From assembly GCA_902480035.1 (NCBI GenBank), contig CABSRC010000052.1, positions 1 through 10,830 of the forward strand: 10,830 nt of DNA. Direction: 5' to 3'. The position numbers and the translations under genes were made by a program. The notes below the pieces were generated by a model. That model did no database searches, had not been told where the DNA came from, and saw nothing but the letters and a program-made list of their open reading frames with translations. Every line of letters begins with the position of its first letter. Within the stretch, counting starts at the first letter, position 1. Source of the DNA: an uncultured Streptococcus sp. GTDB taxonomy: Bacteria; Bacillota; Bacilli; Lactobacillales; Streptococcaceae. Positions 6,157-10,830 of this stretch are shown here, in pieces.

Positions 6157-7053
6157 ATGAATGAAAAAATAAATCAAATTCTTGAAGGGATTGATATCCG
6201 TTTTCAAGAACCTTTAAAACATTATACCTTCACAAAGGTAGGTGGGAATGCTGAATTTTTAGCCTTTCCCCGCAACCAATACGAATTAAAACGCATCGTT
6301 CAATTTGCCAACCAAGAGCAAATTCCATGGATGGTCCTGGGCAATGCATCCAATATCATTGTCCGCGATGGGGGCATTCCGGGATTTGTCATTATGTTTG
6401 ATCGCTTGCGTGACATCAGTGTGGATGGTTATGTGATCGAAGCAGAGGCAGGTGCTAAACTCATCGACACCACCCATGTGGCCTTGCACCATAGTTTGAA
6501 AGGCTTCGAGTTTGCTAGTGGCATTCCAGGCAGTGTCGGTGGGGCTGTCTTTATGAATGCTGGAGCTTATGGGGGAGAGATTGCTCATGTCCTTGTATCT
6601 TGTAAGGTCTTGACCAAGGAAGGGGAAATTGAAACCTTGTCGGCGAAAGAGTTGGCTTTTGGCTACCGTCATTCTAAGATTCAAGAGACAGGGGCTGTCG
6701 TCATCTCTGCCAAATTTGCTTTGTCTCCAGGCAATCACGAGCAAATCAAACAGGAGATGGAGCGTTTGACCCATCTACGTCAGTTGAAACAACCCCTTGA
6801 ATACCCTTCTTGTGGATCTGTCTTTAAGCGTCCTGTCGGTCATTTTGCAGGTCAATTGATCAGTGAAGCAGGTCTAAAAGGCTATCGAATCGGTGGTGTG
6901 GAAGTTTCTGAAAAGCATGCTGGCTTTATGGTCAATGTCGATAATGGAACTGCTAAGGATTACGAAGATTTGATCGCCCATGTCATTGAGGCAGTAGAAG
7001 CTCACTCAGGCGTCCGTTTAGAACCAGAAGTTCGCATTATTGGCCAAGCCTAA
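6157..7053 (+). CDS. murB: UDP-N-acetylenolpyruvoylglucosamine reductase
   Basis: A 298-residue cytosolic FAD enzyme that reduces UDP-GlcNAc-enolpyruvate with NADPH to UDP-MurNAc, the second step of peptidoglycan precursor synthesis. FAD-domain motifs are visible: LGNASNIIV (61-69), then GIPGSVGGA (122-130) and MNAGAYGGE (133-141). Catalytic positions fit the family: Arg171 in GYRHSKI, Ser221 in PSCGSVFKRP, and Glu291 in LEPEVRIIG. Length and the absence of the extra loop of the E. coli enzyme fit the type II MurB of Gram-positive bacteria. The ATG at 6157 has only a weak site (AGAAAG, with GAGAGAG further upstream), so initiation may be modest. potA follows 207 bases later without an obvious terminator; murB next to potABCD is a known streptococcal arrangement. 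Confidence 0.97.
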   Translation: MNEKINQILEGIDIRFQEPLKHYTFTKVGGNAEFLAFPRNQYELKRIVQFANQEQIPWMVLGNASNIIVRDGGIPGFVIMFDRLRDISVDGYVIEAEAGAKLIDTTHVALHHSLKGFEFASGIPGSVGGAVFMNAGAYGGEIAHVLVSCKVLTKEGEIETLSAKELAFGYRHSKIQETGAVVISAKFALSPGNHEQIKQEMERLTHLRQLKQPLEYPSCGSVFKRPVGHFAGQLISEAGLKGYRIGGVEVSEKHAGFMVNVDNGTAKDYEDLIAHVIEAVEAHSGVRLEPEVRIIGQA

Positions 7054-7260
7054 GAGCTTAAGTATTGAAGAACAATTGATAGTGAACCATCGATAGCATC
7101 AGTCGGAAAGGGGGTGAGTGCCTATCGATACCGTAAATAGGTGGGGCAGTCTAGTAAGTCCCCGAGAGGTATTGGTGGTCTGACAGGTTTTCCTGTCAGC
7201 CGCTGCATTTTCGTTTGAAAAGCAGTTTGCTAATCGCAGTAAAGAAGGAATTTATGTGAA
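7054..7260 (+). promoter_or_regulatory. Structured murB-potA spacer, candidate cis-regulatory RNA leader
   Basis: A 207-base gap with dense pairing. (a) ATCGATA-GCAT (7089-7099) pairs with GTGC (7118-7121, one T-G pair) and, after a bulged C, TATCGAT (7123-7129), closing a loop that contains GGAAAGGGGG. (b) The same strand can instead pair downstream: TATCGATACC (7123-7132, eight or nine of its bases) with GGTATTGGT (7168-7176), or CCTAT (7121-7125) with ATAGG (7137-7141). (c) GGGG (7143-7146) or the G-run in the loop (7110-7114) can pair with CCCC (7160-7163). (d) Two consecutive hairpins follow at 7174-7225. Mutually exclusive pairings before transporter genes are typical of regulatory leaders. 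I match it to no known riboswitch class; ligand and mechanism are unknown. Confidence 0.5.
7174..7225 (+). other. Two abutting hairpins, possible attenuator before potA
   Basis: CTGACAGG (7180-7187) pairs perfectly with CCTGTCAG (7192-7199) around TTTT; GGTGG before it can extend the stem with CCGCT after a T bulge. Directly abutting it, CTGC and TTTTC (7203-7212, bulged A) pair with GAAAA and GCAG (7217-7225) around GTTT. Only TTTGCT follows, a poor T-tract, so efficient termination is doubtful. Transcript protection or control of ribosome access are alternatives. Confidence 0.6.
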
Positions 7261-7263
7261 TTG
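7245..7263 (+). promoter_or_regulatory. potA ribosome binding site with ATG-TGA start-stop before a TTG start
   Basis: AAGGAA (7245-7250) lies 10 bases before TTG at 7261. An ATG at 7254, closer to the site, is followed immediately by TGA, so it cannot start potA. The frame has no other start before the conserved sequence KKPIIEFKNVSKVF, so TTG is the potA start. Confidence 0.7.
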
Positions 7264-8418
7264 AAAAAACCAATTATTGAGTTTAAAAATGTTTCAAAGG
7301 TCTTTGAAGATAGCGGTACCGTTGTCCTAAAGGATATCAATTTTGAATTGGAAGAAGGGAAGTTCTATACCCTGCTCGGTGCATCTGGATCAGGAAAATC
7401 GACCATCCTTAATATCATTGCCGGTCTTTTGGATGCGACGACTGGAGATGTCTACCTTGATGGGGAACGGATCAATGATGTCCCTACCAACAAACGGGAT
7501 GTCCACACCGTCTTTCAGTCCTATGCCCTGTTTCCACATATGACAGTCTTTGAAAATGTGGCTTTTCCCCTTCGTTTGAAAAAGGTGGACAAGGCTGAGA
7601 TCGAACGCCGGGTTTCAGAAGTCTTGAAAATGGTCCAGTTAGCTGGATTTGAAAAACGCTCGATCCAAAAATTATCTGGTGGTCAACGCCAGCGGGTAGC
7701 TATTGCCCGGGCTATTATCAATGAACCACGAGTGGTCCTTTTAGATGAGCCCTTGTCTGCACTTGACTTGAAGTTGCGGACAGACATGCAGTATGAGTTG
7801 CGGGAATTGCAACAACGTTTGGGGATTACCTTTGTCTTTGTTACCCATGACCAAGAAGAAGCCCTCGCCATGAGTGACTGGATCTTTGTCATGAATGAAG
7901 GAGAGATCGTCCAATCTGGTACACCAGTAGATATCTATGATGAACCGATCAACCACTTTGTAGCTACCTTTATCGGGGAGTCTAACATCCTTTCAGGTCG
8001 CATGATCGAGGACTACTTGGTTGAGTTCAATGGCAAACGCTTTGAAGCCGTCGATGGTGGGATGCGTCCAAACGAACCAGTTGAAGTTGTCATTCGTCCA
8101 GAAGACTTGCAAATCACTCTTCCTGAAGAAGGCAAGCTCCAAGTGAAGGTGGACACCCAGCTCTTCCGTGGTGTGCATTATGAGATCATCGCCTATGATG
8201 ATTTGGGAAATGAGTGGATGATTCACTCCACTCGGAAGGCCATCGTGGGAGAAGTTATCGGGCTAGACTTTGAACCAGAAGATATCCACGTTATGCGTCT
8301 CAACGAAACCGAAGAAGAATTCGATGCGCGGATCGAAGAGTACGTTGAAGTGGAAGAGCAAGAAGCTGGTTTGATTAATGCCATTGAGGAGGAAAGAGAT
8401 GAAGAAAACAACCTCTAA
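7261..8418 (+). CDS. potA: Spermidine/putrescine ABC transporter, ATP-binding subunit
   Basis: A 385-residue cytoplasmic ATPase that powers polyamine import through PotB-PotC. In order: Walker A GASGSGKST (40-48), Q-loop Gln86, signature LSGGQRQRV (138-146), Walker B VVLLDEP (158-164) with Glu163, and H-loop His196. A TOBE-like regulatory domain runs from about 240 to 347, as in other polyamine and maltose-type ATPases. An acidic C-terminal tail (about 349-385, rich in Glu) follows. The start is TTG at 7261. The sequence closely resembles streptococcal PotA as I remember it. The last 20 bases overlap potB, and the Glu codons of the tail (GAG GAG GAA) also serve as the potB ribosome binding site. 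Confidence 0.96.
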   Translation: MKKPIIEFKNVSKVFEDSGTVVLKDINFELEEGKFYTLLGASGSGKSTILNIIAGLLDATTGDVYLDGERINDVPTNKRDVHTVFQSYALFPHMTVFENVAFPLRLKKVDKAEIERRVSEVLKMVQLAGFEKRSIQKLSGGQRQRVAIARAIINEPRVVLLDEPLSALDLKLRTDMQYELRELQQRLGITFVFVTHDQEEALAMSDWIFVMNEGEIVQSGTPVDIYDEPINHFVATFIGESNILSGRMIEDYLVEFNGKRFEAVDGGMRPNEPVEVVIRPEDLQITLPEEGKLQVKVDTQLFRGVHYEIIAYDDLGNEWMIHSTRKAIVGEVIGLDFEPEDIHVMRLNETEEEFDARIEEYVEVEEQEAGLINAIEEERDEENNL

Positions 8419-9205
8419 TCTATTTATCCTCCCCTATTTCTTGTGGATTTTTCTCTTTGTCTTGGCTCCTGTAGTCATGATCATCTTTCAATCCTTTTTT
8501 AACGTTGAAGGGCAGTTTTCACTTGAAAACTACAAAGAGTTCTTTACTTCGCAAAATCTGACCTATTTAAAGATGAGCATTAATTCGGTCCTTTATGCTG
8601 GAATTGTCACCCTGGTGACGCTCTTGATTTCCTACCCAACTGCTTACTTTTTGACGCTGCTCAAACACCGGCAGTTGTGGTTAATGTTGATCGTCTTGCC
8701 AACCTGGGTCAATCTCTTGCTCAAGGCCTATGCCTTTATCGGAATCTTTGGGCAAAACGGCTCCATTAATAGCTTTTTAAGCTTTCTCGGAGTCGCTCCC
8801 CAGCAGATCCTCTTTACCGATTTCTCCTTTATCTTTGTAGCCAGCTACATCGAGTTGCCTTTTATGATTTTGCCGATCTTTAATGTCTTAGATGACTTAG
8901 ATCCAAACTTGATCAATGCCAGCTATGATTTGGGAGCCAATCGTTGGGATACCTTCCGTCATGTGGTCTTCCCCTTGTCCATGAATGGAGTCCGCTCAGG
9001 TGTACAATCTGTCTTTATTCCTAGTCTGAGTCTCTTCATGTTGACACGGATGATCGGTGGAAACCGCGTCATTACCCTAGGGACTGCGATTGAACAGCAC
9101 TTCCTAACAACACAAAACTGGGGAATGGGTTCTACCATCGGAGTTGTTCTGATCCTTGCTATGCTCTTTACCATGTGGGCAACGAGAGAAAGGAGAGAAC
9201 GATGA
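8399..9205 (+). CDS. potB: Spermidine/putrescine ABC transporter permease
   Basis: A 268-residue membrane permease, one half of the polyamine channel. Hydrophobic segments are visible at about 8-31, 62-87, 94-113, 143-162, 203-216 and 244-261, the usual six. The EAA-type loop that contacts PotA is NASYDLGANRWDTF (173-186) followed by VVFPLSMNGV (189-198). The ATG at 8399 is chosen because GAGGAGG (8386-8392) lies six bases upstream; an in-frame ATG at 8378 has no such site. It overlaps the end of potA by 20 bases, and its stop overlaps the potC start as ATGA, so translation is probably coupled throughout. Confidence 0.95.
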   Translation: MKKTTSNLFILPYFLWIFLFVLAPVVMIIFQSFFNVEGQFSLENYKEFFTSQNLTYLKMSINSVLYAGIVTLVTLLISYPTAYFLTLLKHRQLWLMLIVLPTWVNLLLKAYAFIGIFGQNGSINSFLSFLGVAPQQILFTDFSFIFVASYIELPFMILPIFNVLDDLDPNLINASYDLGANRWDTFRHVVFPLSMNGVRSGVQSVFIPSLSLFMLTRMIGGNRVITLGTAIEQHFLTTQNWGMGSTIGVVLILAMLFTMWATRERRER

Positions 9206-9975
9206 AAAAAGTATCTCATTTCTATCTAGGCTTCGTCTTTCTGATCCTCTATCTTCCAATCTTCTATTTGATCTTTTATGCTTTCAATAAAGGGGGAGAT
9301 ATGAATGCCTTCACAGGCTTCACGCTTGAGCATTTCAATGAATTGTTCGCAGATAGTCGCCTGATGCTGATCTTATCAGAGACCTTCCTCTTGGCCTTCT
9401 TGTCAGCCTTGATTGCGACGGTGATCGGAACCTTTGGAGCCATTTATATCTACCAATCCAAGAAAAAGTTAGAAGGACCTTTGCTCTCCATCAATAACAT
9501 TCTCATGGTAGCACCAGACGTTATGATTGGGGCCAGCTTCTTGATTCTCTTTACGACGGTGAAGTACCAGCTAGGTTTCCTATCTGTTCTGGCTAGCCAC
9601 GTGGCCTTCTCGATTCCCATTGTGGTCTTGATGGTCTTGCCACGTCTCAAGGAAATGAACCGGGATATGGTTAATGCTGCCTATGACTTGGGAGCTACTC
9701 AAGTGCAAATGCTCAAAGAGATCATGTTGCCTTATCTGACACCAGCCATTATTGCTGGCTACTTTATGGCCTTTACCTATTCGCTTGATGACTTTGCCGT
9801 GACCTTCTTTGTAACCGGAAATGGCTTTACAACCTTGTCTGTAGAGATCTACTCACGTGCGCGTCAAGGAATTTCCCTCAGTATCAATGCCTTGTCCGCC
9901 CTTGTCTTTCTCTTTAGTGTGCTCTTGGTCATCGGTTATTACTTTATTACCCGTGAAAAGGAGGAAGCAGCATGA
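9202..9975 (+). CDS. potC: Spermidine/putrescine ABC transporter permease
   Basis: A 257-residue permease that pairs with PotB. Membrane segments are at about 7-27, 61-84, 97-119, 128-147, 180-203 and 228-249. The EAA loop is NAAYDLGATQVQML (158-171) followed by IMLPYLTPAI (174-183). The ATG at 9202 shares ATGA with the potB stop and has AAAGGAG (9189-9195) six bases upstream; the in-frame ATG at 9175 would lie within potB and lacks a comparable site. The stop overlaps the potD start in the same ATGA manner. Confidence 0.95.
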   Translation: MKKVSHFYLGFVFLILYLPIFYLIFYAFNKGGDMNAFTGFTLEHFNELFADSRLMLILSETFLLAFLSALIATVIGTFGAIYIYQSKKKLEGPLLSINNILMVAPDVMIGASFLILFTTVKYQLGFLSVLASHVAFSIPIVVLMVLPRLKEMNRDMVNAAYDLGATQVQMLKEIMLPYLTPAIIAGYFMAFTYSLDDFAVTFFVTGNGFTTLSVEIYSRARQGISLSINALSALVFLFSVLLVIGYYFITREKEEAA

Positions 9976-10830
9976 AAAAACTTTATTCATTCCTAACTGG
10001 GATTGTCCTTGTCATTCTGGTCCTCTGGGGAATTAGCCACCAGATCGAAGCGAGCATGAATACCAAGAATAGTGACAAGTTGGTCATCTACAACTGGGGA
10101 GATTATATCGATCCAGAATTGCTCAAGGAATTCACAAAAGAAACCGGAATTCAGGTACAATATGATACCTTTGATTCCAACGAAGCCATGTACACTAAGA
10201 TCAAGCAAGGGGGAACCACCTACGATATTGCGATTCCTAGTGAATACATGATTGCCAAGATGATGGATGAGCATCTGGTTGAAAAGTTGGACCAATCCAA
10301 GATCAAAGGGATGGAAAACATTGATCCAAAACTCTTGAATCAATCGTTTGATCCGGGCAACCAATATTCAGTCCCTTATTTCTGGGGCACCTTGGGGATC
10401 GTCTACAATACGAAGATGGTCAAAAATGCTCCGGAACATTGGTCGGATCTCTGGCGTGAAGAGTACAGAAATGACATCATGATGTACGATGGTGCGCGTG
10501 AGGTGATGGGAATTGGTCTCAATACATTAGGCTATAGCCTCAATGAAAAGGATCCAAAGAAATTGCAAGAGGCCGTGGATAAACTCTACACCTTGACACC
10601 AAACATCAAAGCTTTGGTTGCTGATGAGATGAAAGGGTATATGATCCAAAACAATGCGGCTATTGGGGTTACTTTCTCAGGAGAAGCCAGCCAAATGCTG
10701 GATGCCAATAAGGATCTTCGCTATGTCGTTCCAACTGAAGCCAGCAACCTTTGGTTTGATAACATTGTCATTCCAAAAACCGTGAAAAATAAAGAAGCAG
10801 CATATGCCTTTATTAACTTCATGCTTCGTC
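9972..10830 (+). CDS. potD: Spermidine/putrescine-binding protein (partial, cut by window edge)
   Basis: The first 286 residues of the extracellular polyamine-binding protein; streptococcal PotD is about 356 residues, so roughly 70 are missing beyond the edge. The ATG overlaps the potC stop and has AAGGAGG (9958-9964) seven bases upstream. One hydrophobic segment (about 5-22, after Lys2-Lys3) serves as signal or anchor. There is no cysteine in a lipobox position, unlike most Gram-positive binding proteins. Ligand-site features include YNWGDYID (40-47), aligning with the E. coli PotD Trp34/Tyr37 region, DGAREV (173-178), and LWFDN (260-264), aligning with Trp255/Asp257. It delivers polyamines to PotB-PotC. 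Confidence 0.96.
   Translation, partial: MKKLYSFLTGIVLVILVLWGISHQIEASMNTKNSDKLVIYNWGDYIDPELLKEFTKETGIQVQYDTFDSNEAMYTKIKQGGTTYDIAIPSEYMIAKMMDEHLVEKLDQSKIKGMENIDPKLLNQSFDPGNQYSVPYFWGTLGIVYNTKMVKNAPEHWSDLWREEYRNDIMMYDGAREVMGIGLNTLGYSLNEKDPKKLQEAVDKLYTLTPNIKALVADEMKGYMIQNNAAIGVTFSGEASQMLDANKDLRYVVPTEASNLWFDNIVIPKTVKNKEAAYAFINFMLR

Noticed and set aside
6286..6774. A 162-codon open frame on the minus strand
   Set aside because: It lies entirely inside murB, has no recognisable family features, and murB is unambiguous.
7060..7104. A separate promoter for potA
   Set aside because: TTGAAG and TTGATA resemble -35 boxes, but no acceptable -10 lies at 16-18 bases from either.
7054..7260. Pneumococcal BOX/RUP-type repeat or a known riboswitch in the murB-potA gap
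   Set aside because: I see no BOX or RUP end sequence and no match to the consensus cores I know (T-box, SAM, lysine, glycine, FMN, TPP, purine, preQ1, c-di-GMP, c-di-AMP). A database search was not possible.
9993..10364. A 123-codon open frame on the minus strand
   Set aside because: It is antisense to potD, whose conserved motifs are in the plus strand; no own signals or recognisable protein features.

Overview
The window looks like chromosome of a streptococcus, most likely of the mitis/sanguinis/parasanguinis part of the genus. The signs are moderate AT content, strong AGGAGG-type ribosome binding sites, extended -10 promoters (TGnTATAAT), a murB-potABCD arrangement and PotA/PotD sequences of clearly streptococcal type. 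The species is inferred; no rRNA or other marker gene is present. No tRNA, rRNA, CRISPR array, insertion sequence or phage gene was seen.

Layout. Bases 1-75 are the last codons of an unidentified gene, followed by a small terminator hairpin. Bases 175-1639 hold two plus-strand genes: an HD-domain phosphohydrolase and a CPBP (CAAX-like) membrane protease. A convergent, bidirectional terminator (about 1719-1767) separates them from a minus-strand, membrane-anchored polysaccharide deacetylase (1766-2644). The deacetylase and hom are divergent. Their 175-base intergenic region carries a promoter for each gene, a CodY-box-like palindrome and a second perfect inverted repeat. The hom-thrB pair (homoserine dehydrogenase, homoserine kinase) forms a threonine-branch operon that ends in a stem-loop terminator. 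A single gene of unknown function follows (5101-6039), with a soluble N-terminal half and four predicted membrane segments; it has its own promoter and terminator. murB has its own extended -10 promoter. The spermidine/putrescine ABC transporter potA-potB-potC-potD lies downstream with overlapping genes, and potD runs off the right edge.

How the genes work together. hom and thrB convert aspartate semialdehyde to O-phosphohomoserine for threonine (and, from homoserine, methionine). murB makes UDP-MurNAc for peptidoglycan, and the deacetylase probably acts on a cell-surface glycan, so both concern the envelope. PotA (ATPase), PotB and PotC (permeases) and PotD (surface binding protein) form one polyamine importer, apparently expressed from murB read-through because no convincing promoter is visible just before potA.

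The most interesting part is the 207-base murB-potA spacer. It is far more structured than a typical operon gap: a long hairpin near 7089-7129, alternative pairings of the same strand with downstream sequence, a G-run/C-run pairing, two consecutive perfect or near-perfect hairpins (7174-7225), possible very short upstream reading frames, and an ATG-TGA start-stop just ahead of the TTG start of potA. I recognise no known riboswitch family in it. It is a candidate cis-regulatory RNA controlling polyamine uptake.
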